Source: Lophius americanus (taxonomy: Eukaryota; Chordata; Actinopteri; Lophiiformes; Lophiidae). Taken from it: DNA of 64,000 nucleotides. Positions within the stretch are counted from its first letter, which is position 1; each line of letters begins with the position of its first letter. Positions 1 to 11,200 of this stretch are shown one piece after another. The stretch lies in contig JBBDHG010000125.1 in the NCBI GenBank assembly GCA_037951165.1, positions 1,432,001 through 1,496,000 of the forward strand. Direction: 5' to 3'. A program made the position numbers and the translations under genes. The notes under the pieces are model-generated. The model did no database searches, was not told where the DNA came from, and saw only the letters and a list, made by a program, of their open reading frames with translations.

Positions 1-1805
1 CATTAGTGGTCCATAATGTAGCAGGACAGCAGTCAGAACCTGGGGCTGACTCTGTGGGGCAGCACAATGGCAGCATGAGTCTGGTCAGGATACACTTAAG
101 TCTCATGTTGCCCCAAAATCCCCATTAGATACAAAAACATTTGTCTAGTCCCCTCATGGCAAAAAGGGATTCCCATGTCCTCTGCAGATTAGTCCTCGCC
201 GTTCTAAAGCAGGGGCTGACAGTTCAAAGGTATGTAATGACAGAAGGGTCCAAGCCTCTGCTTGGTGACACGCAGAGGTCATGTCAGTAGCAGTGAGTCA
301 AGAAGTTGTACAATGTAATTCTAATAACTCTCTTACATTCTGTAGACCCTGAAAGGGTTGATATGGAAAACTACAAGCAGGAAGTACGAAAAATGGGAAA
401 AGGAATCCACCTACTGGCCATCTGGAAGAATTGTCTTATATGTGAAAACAGCAATATTTCAAAGTGGAGAGATATTTTGCACGATATTCTATCTGCTTAT
501 TAAGCAGGGATCATTTATTATGCTTCGACTTACTTCTTGTCATACCTTCATTTTAACATTCAGCCTGTAGTTCATTAATGTACACTACACAGAACACACT
601 TCATATGGTAATATCTTGTTTTGCCTTACAGAAACCATGACTGGATTCTCTTGATGATGAAGGGAAACAAATGTCTCACAACTGGAAAGGTAAGAATGGA
701 AAGTAAATAAATCTTTTGTTGGTACATCTATGAATGAAGAGAGAGTTCAGATCAATTCAAAGATCCATGAGGAAATGGGAGAGTCAAAGGATTCTTTCAT
801 CCTACTGCCGTGACCACCGATTTGCCTCCTTCATCTCGTCCACCCACGTCCCTCCACCTCTATGAACACAGTTCATGTCACAATTCTGGCCTCTAAATCA
901 GTTAACATCTACACTGGGAATTAATTTTACCCTATTTGGTGTAGATGTGTTTATGTACTTGAGGAGGCTTGTCTAGAGCTGACTACTAGGAGACCTAGTC
1001 AATCACAACATCACTTAGTTAAACAATTGTCAGAAACAAGATGTATCTCCAGTAGCACATTAAGCTAGACTCAATACACTCTAAAAATGTATTGGTTAAT
1101 AACTATAATCCAATTTGGGTGATTTTGGAAACCCAGTAACTGGTTCTAAAAGGGGTTGACCTGGCCATGACATGTTTTCATACTGCAGGATTGGATTAAA
1201 GGTTTAAACAGCATGTTTGGCTATATTTTCTAGTCAAAAAATAAGTTCAAATTACTTTATATAATATGATATACTATATATATCTTTTTAGTCAGTACTC
1301 GGTCCATCAAACCGATGGTTACGGACTTTATATTTATCCATAGTGTTATATCTCATGTAATGTCAGATTTCAATCATACAAGCTGAGGAAGATCACTGGA
1401 TGTCTTCAGTTCTAAAATTTACCTTGAAACAGCCAAGCAATGAACATATTAATTCCCCGAAGGGGCAGGAGTTCATAAAAATGATAACAAGGGGAAATTG
1501 TTGTTGTTTGAGTGGTTTAAGGTGAACCAAATATTGACTTAACTGAATCTTAGCTGTCTTGTCTGCCTGGTCCTCAAAAACTTCTTCGCTCAGTGATAAA
1601 TTAAATTTTCCTTTTATATAGTTGTGTTTGAGAATAATTCATGTAGTTTTGTTAAAAGGTGGTGTTGCTGATTTCCACTAAGTGGATCAACTCATACTAT
1701 AATGTATTAGTTCTTCAAACAACATTTAACACAATATAAAGACAAAAAAAAATGTCTTTATACAAAAAAATGTTTTTTTCTTTTTCTTTTTAAAATAATA
1801 ATTCA
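1..1805. other. Intergenic, no gene recognised
   Basis: AT-rich sequence with no protein I recognise. Two short segments have splice-like borders: 346-441 (acceptor ending TGTAG, possible GTGAAA donor) and 632-689 (acceptor TTGCCTTACAG, donor GTAAGA). Their translations do not resemble any family I know, so no gene is claimed. From about 1740 there are A- and T-rich runs leading into the Tc1 fragment. Confidence 0.6.
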
Positions 1806-2200
1806 ATTTAATTAGGCGGAGAGGATAATCAAATACCTAAATCGAGCATCAACATGTATTCACCCCCTGAACTTAATATCTACTTGTTCTAGCCTTAGCA
1901 GCAACAACAAAAACCAAACACTAATATCAGATCAGTCTCTGACATCACTGTGGTGGAATTTTGGCCCAATCTTCATTGCAGAACTGCTTTAGTGCAACAA
2001 CATTGGAGGATTTGTGAGCATGGACTGATCTTTTGTGGTCCCAGCACAGCATCTCAATGGGGTTCAGGTCCAGAGTTTGACTACACCACTGCAGAACTTT
2101 AATTTGATCCCTTTTGATCCCTTCAAAGGTGGAGTTATTCAACGGCTTTGGATCACTGTTTTTCTGCATGACCCATGTGTACTTGTGCTTCAACTCACAT
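1806..2200 (-). pseudogene. Tc1/mariner transposase C-terminal fragment
   Basis: The minus strand reads as the C-terminal third of a Tc1-like transposase. An open stretch at 1945-2193 contains the family hallmarks: a WVMQ..(N/S)DPK block, then a DLNPIE motif followed by M-L-W-like residues, and ending ..QFCNEDWAKIPPQ. DLNPIE carries the last acidic residue of the DDE catalytic triad. Substitutions in the QDNDPKH region (here KNSDPKP) and the lack of the N-terminal DNA-binding half show a dead copy. The segment at 1806-1944 corresponds to the remaining C-terminus and 3' flank. No inverted terminal repeat pair was found. Confidence 0.85.
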
Positions 2201-3439
2201 ACTGATGACCTGACATTCTCCTTTAGAAGTTTATGGTAAAGCGCAAAGTTTAAAATAGCCTGAACCTGGATAAGGGCTGAACCATTCTGTATAAATATTT
2301 TTTATATAGATTTATTATTATTTATTATTTTTGCTTAAAATTTAGATCACAATTCTCTCTGTGTATTTTCTTTTAGTTTTGTTGCACTCAACCACCTGAT
2401 AAGTTCAACAAAATATACAAAATACACGATGTTGGATATACAACTGAAAGGACAAATACCTACAGTTTCATCAAGCATAATTAAGTATTAGGTATCAATA
2501 ACCAATTTTCCCCCGGGGATCAATAAAGTATTTTGTATTCAAATTCTGATTCTGATCTTGATTCTGACTCGGTTTCATCATATTTTACTTCGTTCAGGTA
2601 TTAATTTTTCAGTAGAAACTAAAGTGTTCACAAAAAACTCAGTGAGTTGTTTTTTTTTGAATGCAATAAATGTATTTATTCATCTATTTAAAACCCTGTA
2701 ATGTCCTCATCAAGAAAAAATAATCATTAAAAAAAGGTTTCTTTGCATATTTTTATTTCTTTGGGGAATTTTTTAGCTGAATATCTTTAAATCATTTGGT
2801 CCAGCATGTTTATAAAGAATTATATATATATATATATATATAATATATCGGACTTAGGAAATTAAGGCATGATGCAATTTTGTATTTCATGAAAAATAGT
2901 CAATTTTAATTAGATAAGCTCAACCTTTAAAACTTGTTTTTAGAAACCATTATTAAAATTTTTGGGCTGTTTTTAATTTTTCTTAGTAATTCCTCACATG
3001 CTTTAATATGTCAGAAAAAAATCCTTATTATTAAACAGATCCCTCAATAGCCATTGTTTATGCCTCCTCCTCTGTGGCCCCTTGATGTCCCCCATGGCTC
3101 CATCTTTGGCCCCTTACTCTTAAAAGTAAGGGGCCAAGGATGAATACTTCAGTCATCTTGGCAGATGTCACAAAGTATGATTGATTGGGCACAAGTAAAC
3201 AGTTTTGATTGAATCACACATCAAAAACTGTAGATTAAGTTTGTTTTTGATCACTTCATGTTGAACAGAATCAATACAGTTCATTAATAACCAAACAAAT
3301 AGCATTTGATTAAATGTTTGTTGAACAGTTTAGTTAGCTGGACGCTCATATTCCATGTTTAACAGATAACGCTGCACATTTTTCCAATACAGTCATGTTG
3401 GTTGTACATAGGTCTGATATCTTTCATCTTAATAATTAT
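2201..3439. other. Intergenic AT-rich stretch with LINE-tail relic and (TA)n
   Basis: No gene seen. The sequence around 2505-2545 (TTTTCCCCCGGGGATCAATA followed by AAGTAT) looks like the 3' end of an RTE/Rex3-type LINE. A short (TA)n lies at 2820-2842. The rest is unassigned A/T-rich DNA. Confidence 0.5.
3106..3137. repeat. Perfect hairpin, 13-bp stem
   Basis: TTGGCCCCTTACT (3106-3118) is followed after 6 nt (CTTAAA) by its exact reverse complement AGTAAGGGGCCAA (3125-3137). The neighbouring 3076-3105 has related GGCCCCTT and CCATGGCTCCATC words. It is too short and too perfect for a typical pre-miRNA. It is one of several such structures in the window. Confidence 0.85.
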
Positions 3440-3735
3440 ATTCAATTGTTCTCCCTGTATCAGTGGGGGTTCTCTCCTGATACAGGAGAGAAATTGTTGA
3501 ATTGTTACAATTTTTTGTAACAATTCAACTATGTTACAAAAAATTGTAACATAGTTGAATTGCTGACTCTAAATTGCCTGTAGGAGTGATTGATAGTTTG
3601 AATGTTTGTCTATCTCTGTGTGTCGGAACTATGGTAAACTGGTAACTGGCCCAGGGTGTACCTTGCCTTTCACCCAATGTCAGCTGGGATAGGTTCCAGC
3701 CGCGGTGACCCTGAACGAGATAAATGGTTACGGAC
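3440..3735 (+). mobile_element. tRNA-type teleost SINE copy, middle replaced by hairpins
   Basis: 3446-3476 matches the part of the common fish SINE that reads like 'gttctccctgtgtcagtgtg'. 3563-3735 matches its distal part: ACTCTAAATTGCC, CAGGGTGTACCTTGCC, CAGCTGGGATAGGTTCCAG, then GATAAATGG. The same family occurs at 21362-21685, 50802-51071 (inverted), 51125-51506 and 53937-54078 (inverted). The tRNA-like head is missing here. Between the two recognisable parts lies the fold-back cluster at 3451-3562. Confidence 0.7.
3451..3562. repeat. Three adjacent fold-back hairpins
   Basis: Hairpin 1: CTGTATCAG (3455-3463) pairs with CTGATACAG (3477-3485), with further flanking pairing across a one-base bulge. 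Hairpin 2: GTTGAATTGTTACAA (3496-3510), loop TTTT, TTGTAACAATTCAAC (3515-3529). Hairpin 3: 19-nt arm 3521-3539, loop AAAA, exact complement 3544-3562. Arms of hairpins 2 and 3 overlap, so alternative foldings are mutually exclusive. Confidence 0.9.
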
Positions 3736-4286
3736 ATCACCCGATGGATCCTTAAAACCCAGATTCACTCTAGACCTTCACCAGTGGTCCACTTCTAGTT
3801 ACTTCATTCATTGTTGCATCAAAAGGGGAGTCGGTGGTGAAATACATCTGTTACATCATTATCCTTCAGACGAACAATAATGAACTGAGCAGCTGCATGG
3901 TTTATTGACCACAATTCAATTTCTGTCCCTCCGTATTTTCCATCGGAATCTGCATATGCATCTCCAGCAGGTGACGCTGGTATTACTATTCTTGTGCCCA
4001 TATGTACAACGTCGGATTCGTTTGATGTTCGTTTGATTGTTGTCAATGCTAACTTGTCTGAGCTGCTTCAATATGTCAGCATACTGTGACCTGTCATGTG
4101 TTGGTTCTGATGTGAGCACTGATCTCTCGATGGACTGGGTCTCTGAGGGTCTCTGCTGAGTATCAGGGCTTTTGATTTTGCGTGACACACGACGACTTTT
4201 ACATACTCTAATGTGTGTTAAAAAAGGCCAAAATATTATAATAATATACATACAGTTTAATCTTTTCGCAGTTACTTGTTTTCTGG
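3736..4286. other. No gene recognised; two unassigned minus-strand open frames
   Basis: Minus-strand open frames at 3819-4046 (75 codons) and 3916-4251 (111 codons) overlap in different frames. They have fairly balanced composition but I recognise no domain. A single frameshift near 4020 would join them, which could mean an old decayed coding insert. Confidence 0.3.
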
Positions 4287-4321
<35 letters not shown>

Positions 4322-4332
4322 TGTGTGTGTGA
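4287..4332. repeat. (GT)n microsatellite
   Basis: About 46 bp of GT dinucleotides with one GTTTGT interruption near 4318. Confidence 0.95.
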
Positions 4333-5958
4333 GCAAAGGAACTACACCAGCTCCCTTTGAAAGACATGCTTATTTTGAACTGATAGTTATTTCTCATCAA
4401 AGAGAGCAAGATGCACGTTGTGAAACCAAAGACAAAACATAACAAACAAGGACAAAAAGACAGACAGTAACATCAATGAGCGGTTTAAGTGGTCTGTGTT
4501 CAATGCACTCCCGCAGAGCTTAAAGAGAACCGAACACAGGGCGGCGATGCAGACCTCAAACGCTGACTTTTTTTCGGAAACTTCTTGAAAAAAGGACATT
4601 TACACGGCATGTTGGACAGTAAGTATCTCGTTGTTAAATATATAAATAAATGAGAGAACCACAGTGAATATCAAGTCATGCCATTTAAACATAAGTTACA
4701 CTCAAAATATAAAGTAGAATTTGTAGTTGTGGATGACGAGTCTGCTGAAAGATTTTCATTCAAAATAAATTAATCGTACGTAGTGTATGACTGAGGATAG
4801 CAAATTCACGTATCCTCCTTTAACAAAACCTTAATGCAATGGACAAGTTGTACTGCTAATTGTTGTCAAATGTCAGACATTTTTTCACTTTCATACCTCT
4901 GAACTGCGAAACTTCTTAAAAAAAGTCCTCCTCAGAGAAAGAAAATGTGTCAGCACATTTCAATTTGACTAGCTCTCGGGTTCGCTTCGCGCTTTCTCAC
5001 ATTGTCTCTCTCTCTTTGAGTCTCAACCGTGTGGAATTTTTCCACACGGTTGAGACAAGTGTAAAGCTTTAAAATAGTTTTTCCCGGAGTTCAGGAGTCA
5101 TCACAATTCAATCCTTCTCAAAGTTGCTGCTTAATATATCTCAAACACTGAGTGAGAGGCACCATGTTAACAAGATAATCAATGTTAGTCTGACTTCACC
5201 TAGCAGTGGTCAGAGTGTTATGGCTAATCAGTGTTGGTGCATCATGAAAAAGGGGTATACCATATGTATCTTAACAATCTATGTTTATTTCAACATAAGG
5301 TGTATTTAAACTTCAATTTAAACCTAAATAATCATATTATTTATTATTGTACTATTATATCAGTCATTTCTTGCAGTAGCCACTGTACATAATATATACA
5401 AAGTCCTCATATATAATCATGTCATAAATATTTATGTATTTTTCTGAAGTTTAATTTTCACTCAACACAAGATACTAGGAGTGTTGCCCATGGTGATGGA
5501 TTGGATGGACGAGGGTGCTTCTCGTGGTGCTGATTAACTCCTGCCACAATCCCTGATGTAATAATAAATAAATAATGAAAGTTGGATTTGAGAAAGTAAT
5601 GAGTCCCCATTAAACTGCTTTAATATCTGAAAATTTCCATCCAGGGCTTCAGCTCATTTTACATTCATCTGATTGACTGAGGTTAGCTAAACGACCTAGG
5701 GATAATGTATTACTGCATAGTTAGCCACATAATAGCCCAATGTTATGTGGCAGAGTATATTATGCAAATAGTGACTCATTGCAAATAAGAATTACAATGA
5801 ACAGCATTGATCAATCGTGACAATAACAAATAGCAAAAAGAATTTCGTTGCACTGATGTCACATTGTGGCTTTTGCCGTTGTTTTGTGACATTTGTCATT
5901 TTGTTGTGGCTTTTGCAGTTGCATTGTGGCTAATTTTGCAGTTGATGGGTGAATTGAA
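4333..5958. other. Intergenic, no gene recognised
   Basis: No coding or RNA gene seen apart from the hairpin at 5020-5056. 5850-5945 contains imperfect repeats of a TTGTGGCTTTTGCAGTTG-like unit. A (CT)n stretch lies near 5004-5014. Confidence 0.5.
5020..5056. repeat. Perfect hairpin, 17-bp stem
   Basis: GTCTCAACCGTGTGGAA (5020-5036), loop TTT, exact reverse complement TTCCACACGGTTGAGAC (5040-5056). It stands in otherwise unique sequence. Confidence 0.95.
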
Positions 5959-5965
5959 TTTCATT

Positions 5966-6026
5966 TATATATATTTATATATATATATATGTGTATGTGT
6001 GTTTGTGTGTGTGTGTGTGTGTGTGG
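5966..6026. repeat. Compound (TA)n(GT)n microsatellite
   Basis: TATATATTTATATA repeats run into TGTGTG repeats with a TTTG interruption near 6001. Confidence 0.9.
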
Positions 6027-6164
6027 TAAACTAAATAATTTAATATTTTATTGGCTGGGAAGGTCTCCTATCAAGATAAAACGTTGGTTATTTAAGACTA
6101 TCTAATAAACCAACCATCACAATGCGGGGCGTTATCTTAAACAGTCATCATCACAATTGACATC

Positions 6165-6202
6165 ATTTCCTGTTCCTCTCCACCTGGAGAGGAACAGGAA
6201 AT
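6165..6202. repeat. Perfect hairpin, 17-bp stem, 4-nt loop
   Basis: ATTTCCTGTTCCTCTCC (6165-6181), loop ACCT, exact reverse complement GGAGAGGAACAGGAAAT (6186-6202). The A and T of the loop can also pair, leaving CC. Confidence 0.95.
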
Positions 6203-6203
6203 T

Positions 6204-7531
6204 GGACAAAACAGTACACGAGATTTGGGAAAAATGGACGCAGATTTCTCCACTAGTTATTGCGAGGCTTTTAGATCTACTGTATTTCTTAAAAAAAACA
6301 ACCTCAAGCTGGTCGTCTCTTACGCCTTCCTCTTCAGCATCCCCGTTCAGCCCACTGAGCCCCTAAAAGAACATCAAGGAACTCAGAGGAACAAATGCTT
6401 CTAATGTACAAGAGTTTATAAAAAAGAATACCTTACACCATGTGACATCACTGTTCTGGACGGTTTTTATTTCATTATATATTATTTTAAATGCTGCTAA
6501 ACCCTTAGCTAACCAAATTTTAATTATCTGTCGGATATGCCAAGGATATCCAAGGAGGTCCAGGACCTCTGGATAAAATTTCATGCATATCTGTCAATTA
6601 CTTTTTCCATAGCTACCCGTATCACTGCTATATTTTAACCAGGATTTTTTGTTGATTTTCTTCTGTCATTCAGTAACAAATCTTCAAACTCAAAGTGACT
6701 GTGACTTTATATTGTTGTAGTTTATGGCCAAGAACCGTGCATTTAATTTGGAAATACCTGATATAAATAATGAACATTTGATGCAAAGCATTTAATAATG
6801 ACAGTTTTCTACTATTTTTATACCATTTATCAAATGGAGCGACTGGTAGACTTTACTTGTAGTGGAGTATTTTCTCTGCGTTGTATCAGTATTTTTCAAA
6901 AAGTAAAAGCGGTAAATCCACCACTTGGTCAGATGAGCAGGTGGAGGCACAATTCAAAATGAAAAGAGTGAGAAACTGTGACAGGAAAGAGATTTAGGAA
7001 AGACTTTCCATTGAATAATACATTTTTCAGAAAATGGTTAAATGAAAGGTCACATGACAAAGGTTTCATCAAGAAAATCGAATCCTGCCCAATGTGAGGA
7101 AAAGATTAATTATACCCTGTGACGTAAAATTTTTGATGAAAATAAAATTTGTGTATGGTTTTTAAGCGTGAGCATAATCTAAAAATACGACATTTAAATA
7201 AATAAAAAAAATGGACACTGTTAAATAAAAGAGAAAAAAAATACTGGCTGCAATCAAACAGTAATAATAACAGAAAATTATCCTAATTCAAGTGAAACTT
7301 CCTAAAGAATACAATTGAAACCTGATGCTTATGAAATCTGCCTTGAAATCTGACTTGATTTCATAAATCTGATATTATTATAAATGGAACGTGCAAATAA
7401 ATGTATAATATTTAAATAAAATAAGATTTGTAAATAGGCGATATACAATACTTTTATCTAAATACAGACATAATTTTTAATATTGAGCTGCACTTATCAA
7501 AAAAAAATAATAATAATACTTTTGTCTAATA
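6204..7531. other. Intergenic AT-rich stretch
   Basis: No gene, RNA gene or clear repeat recognised. A-rich and AT-rich sequence dominates from about 7130 on. Confidence 0.5.
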
Positions 7532-7690
7532 ATAATTATAAATTTTATTTATAATGCACTTTTCATTTGGATCAAATCTCAGAGTGCTACAAGGTAAAAG
7601 CAGATAAATGCATCAATAAAAAATTATGATAATAGAAATAATAATAATAATAATTACAATAATTGTGTGTAGCTGACATAAAACGAATTA
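7532..7690 (-). repeat. Teleost interspersed repeat, minus orientation, 3' end
   Basis: The plus strand reads TTTTATTTATAATGCACTTTTCA. This is the reverse of a tail found at 15130-15172 (AATAAAGATTGATTG) and at 43605-43650. Similar copies lie at 17420-17935, 19840-20370 and 27680-27730. Short AT-rich tail repeats on both sides support a retroposed 3' end. Confidence 0.45.
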
Positions 7691-7794
7691 TATAAATTTA
7701 ACAAACCCTTTTTCCAGTGTTTGATGTGATTAGCTGCGTTAATGCCTAACGTTTGAGTGATTACGCACATTCTTCACGAAAATTCCGCTGCCCT

Positions 7795-7965
7795 ATTCCC
7801 CATTCATAAAGCTATGCAAGAATCCCGGAGACATGTCTGCGCAGCCTGTAGCCCCGCCCACATCACTAAGCATGCGCCTGGCCCTTTAAGGTTTATGTAG
7901 CAGCGCTAGCTGATGCGGGACGAGCCGACCGTGAGTCTGCCTGCGTCCCGGCCGCTGTCCCCATC
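7795..7965 (+). promoter_or_regulatory. tmem170b promoter and 5' untranslated region
   Basis: Base composition shifts abruptly from AT-rich to GC- and CpG-rich. Visible sites include a GC box (CCCCGCCC, 7852-7859), an NRF1-like GCATGCGC (7870-7877) and a second CTGCGCAG element at 7838-7845. There is no clear TATA box. This matches a housekeeping-type CpG promoter feeding the first coding exon at 8115. The transcription start cannot be placed exactly from sequence alone. Confidence 0.7.
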
Positions 7966-8076
7966 ATGGCCTCCACACAGCCTCCACCGACACCACCGAG
8001 GATGATACGACCAGCCTGCGGCCCCTACATTCCTAGTGCGGAGACGGACGTCAAGCCGAAACAGAGGCACCGGTAG
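7966..8076 (+). CDS. Upstream ORF in the tmem170b leader, 36 codons plus stop
   Basis: The ATG at 7966 sits in strong context (A at -3, G at +4: ATCATGG). It opens a frame of 36 codons ending in TAG at 8074-8076. The product is proline-rich at its start (MASTQPPPTPPRM...) and basic at its end (..KPKQRHR). It is out of frame with the main ORF and ends 38 nt before the first main-frame ATG. Upstream ORFs of this kind commonly lower main-ORF translation, but whether the transcript includes 7966 is inferred from the promoter position. It has no recognised domain. Confidence 0.5.
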   Translation: MASTQPPPTPPRMIRPACGPYIPSAETDVKPKQRHR

Positions 8077-8114
8077 AGGCGAGCCGCGCCGGGGAGAGCC
8101 ACCCGGTATCCTCC

Positions 8115-8277
8115 ATGCCTTCGTCTAAAGCCAAATACAGCTTTTCGATTAAGAGGGGCGCGAACCCGGGCGACGGCGGCAGAAACATGACAACGGACCG
8201 GGATTATTCTGTTAATCTGTCGGTGCAGCAGGTGCTGAGCCTCTGGGTGCAAGGCACGACGCTGCAGCACTTCACAG
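8115..8277 (+). CDS. tmem170b: tmem170b coding exon 1
   Basis: It encodes residues 1-54 plus the first base of the Glu55 codon, then donor GTATGT at 8278. Two in-frame ATGs exist, at 8115 (weak context) and 8187 (A at -3). The residues between them are basic and glycine-rich and I see no family counterpart. From codon 28 (DRDYSVNLSVQQ..) the protein aligns by eye with the mammalian N-terminus. Reading on into the intron gives an unrelated open frame to 8459, which would only matter if the intron were retained. Confidence 0.93.
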
Positions 8278-11200
8278 GTATGTCCTCAGCCCTTCACTCT
8301 GGAGTCATCACTACCAGCAGCCGGTACGGTCATGTATGGTGTCACAAAGATTCATGTGTTCCTCCTGCTCACGTGGAGGGAGCCAGAGTTGCCCTCATTA
8401 ACAGGGGTCATCTGAGCCCACCTCCACATCTTCTCTGTCTAGGATGTGGAGGAAAATAATCACAACATGTGGCTAATTAGTCACTCTGCTGCCTGAATGC
8501 ACTTTAAAGGACCAGTCCATCAAATGTATCTCTGTGAACAAATGGAATATATAATTAAATTGATTTAGTATATAATCGACAAAAAATAAAAATAGATTTT
8601 TCTAAATCTAGAATGGAAAAGACCTTTATATCTGCAGAGGGAGCAGATCCACTTCCACAGAGGCCATGACGTTGCAGTGCCTAGAGGGATAAACGAACAC
8701 AGGTTCTAGAGAGGGATTTTCTTATTTTTAGGGGAAAGGAGCAGAAGGACGATTTATGAATTTATCCCCCAATAAAACGAGGAAGAAGATAGATACAACT
8801 GATCATACTTACTATTTAGCACAAATAAAAGCAACAGAGCATGAAACCAAGCTGGAAAACAACGCAAGGGGCAAAATTCAAATAACAGGCATTATCAAAA
8901 CAAGAAGTGACATAGAAACAAAAATGAGACTGGGATCTTAGCTGCTCAGTGGATTAAAGTGATGATCCACACTTTTTCTTTCAGGAGTGAAAGATATTCA
9001 AGAAGATAATGAAGTGTCAGAACACTTTTGGTCAATACTGAGTGGATTAAACTCAATAAACCTTATTTTTGAATTCTTCTAACACATCTGCACCATTAAT
9101 GCACATGCCTGCTGTCTGGGTTCTGGTAAAAAGTGGGGGAAAAAAACAATACCTCCATCTCTTCATGTTGCTCCACCCAAAATTCAACTGGCTTATTTTT
9201 TGCACTTGCTCCACTCTGCTGCCAAGTTAACCTAAAGTCCATCAGGTAGTGTTTTTTTTTGTTAATGCAAAAAAAACCCCAAAAAAACTAAATGTTAAAA
9301 ATGTATGGATGGACAATTATGACCAAAATTAAAATCCCAGTTATTTGAGTGATCACAATTAATTTTGACCATTAACCATAGGTCAGAGGTCATATCAAAT
9401 TACTTCATAGCTGTGAGATCCTTCGTTATTTACCCTCTGTGTTTTGTAGATAGTTCAGATGGCGCCACTTTGGAAAAGTAATTACATGAGGGGATCACAA
9501 CTCTTTAGTCCAGCGTTTTGACCATTTTTCTGAAATCTTCGTCAATTACTGTTTTTTTTGGACACGATCCATTGGCCAAATGGAAGCATTTTCCATATTG
9601 AAGTCAGCATATATTCGTCCACTGGATTGATGTGTTTTGCATTGCACAAAATCATTGTTTTGGATGTCTAGGTGTCTAAGTGTAGTTTGTTGCCTGTTTT
9701 AGGTGGTTGAGTTGGAAAGTAACACAAACAAACTTCTTCCAGACACAACTTTTAATTACTCCTCCTAAATTATCCACGTCAAGGACGAGCCCTTCGCCTT
9801 CTTTTCCTCCAGACATTTAATTTTCTTTTCGACTATACACAATTTCATGTATAATAGTGATATCCTTTTCAGAATAACTTAAGTCGTCCAGACACCATCC
9901 AGGAAATGTTTGCACAGGCAGTGTGGTGCAGGCAACACCTGTGATTTGTCTAGCAGTGGTTTATGGAGCGCTCTGCCACCGAGCCTTGTGGGAAGAATTG
10001 TGGGAAGCCAAAATAGTGATCAATATTTAAATTTGAAAAAATTGGGATTATAATCTGTTTTTGTTTGTATCCAGTCTTTTTGTTTGTGCATATAAACATT
10101 ACTTCCTGATATCAGTAACCAGCATAAGTCATTATCCCGATTTTGAAAAATCTGAATATTCAAGCCGAATTACTTGCAAAGAAATTGTGTTACTGTATAC
10201 ATTGGATCCGGGTTTCTGATTACTGCACAGGTGTCGAGTGAAATAACAGAAATTGAAACACAGTCTGGTAATAGAAGCGTTTCTCTTTTAGAGTGACGAA
10301 GAAACTTAAGTTTCCTATTTCAGTCATGAAATAATAAAATATTCTTTGCAGATGGGATGCAAGAAATCATCAAGCTTCTGTAATTGTGACAAGCTTCTTC
10401 CATCAGTCATGACTCCATACCTGACAGGGAATGCACCACCAGTGCAGCACTACTAGAATGTATCAAACGGGGATATGAATAATACGTTATTGCGGTCATA
10501 AATGTTATATCCCGATTATAACCGATTATAAGAAATGTCAAAGAATGCCCTATCTTGCACATTTTAAAAAAGTACGAAAAAACCCCCTGAATACCCCTTT
10601 TGCTAGATCCACTTAAAATTGTGTTGAGTTCTTTCCTGCTTCATGCTCAACCACTCAACAAAGTTTCATCAAAATCTGTCAAGTATTTTATGGTTGCTCA
10701 ACAGAAATGACAAAAAAAAATTGTATTATCTTGAATAAAAAAGTGAATAATAATTGGTTTGGACATTTTATCTTCCTTGTCATATAGCAAACCTTCTACC
10801 AGGTTTGATGAAAATTTGTCTAGTAGTTATTGTGTAATCCTGCAAAAATGCAACACTGCAAAAACATCATCTCTTCAGTGGAGAAAAATGACAATTTAGA
10901 AGAAACAAATGCCATGTGTCGGCATTTCATTGTTTCCTATACAGGATGGCTCAACTTCCTCATCGAGAACGTGATAGAAAAAAAATGTTGGATGCCATCA
11001 TCTATTTAAAACATTTTCATAATCTTCCGTGTGAACGTAAAAAACGGAACCATCAGGCAGCGGAAGTTGTATACAGGAAAAACCGTGCTGCTCTGTCGTA
11101 TAAACTCAAGATTATAGACATTTTTGACTTCCTCTTCGCAGAGTGAGAGTGAAGCTAAGGCGGACTTGTGGTCATAGCTGAGTTGGCATGGACCCATCTT

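Noticed and set aside
4172..4360. Open frame ending in repeated CVCV
   Set aside because: It is driven by the GT microsatellite.
6165..6202. microRNA precursor
   Set aside because: The stem is only 17 bp with a 4-nt loop and no flanking pairing; too short for Drosha/Dicer-type precursors.
8278..8459. Extension of tmem170b exon 1 through in-frame open sequence
   Set aside because: A consensus GTATGT donor at 8278 joins exactly to the conserved exon 2; the extension has no family similarity.
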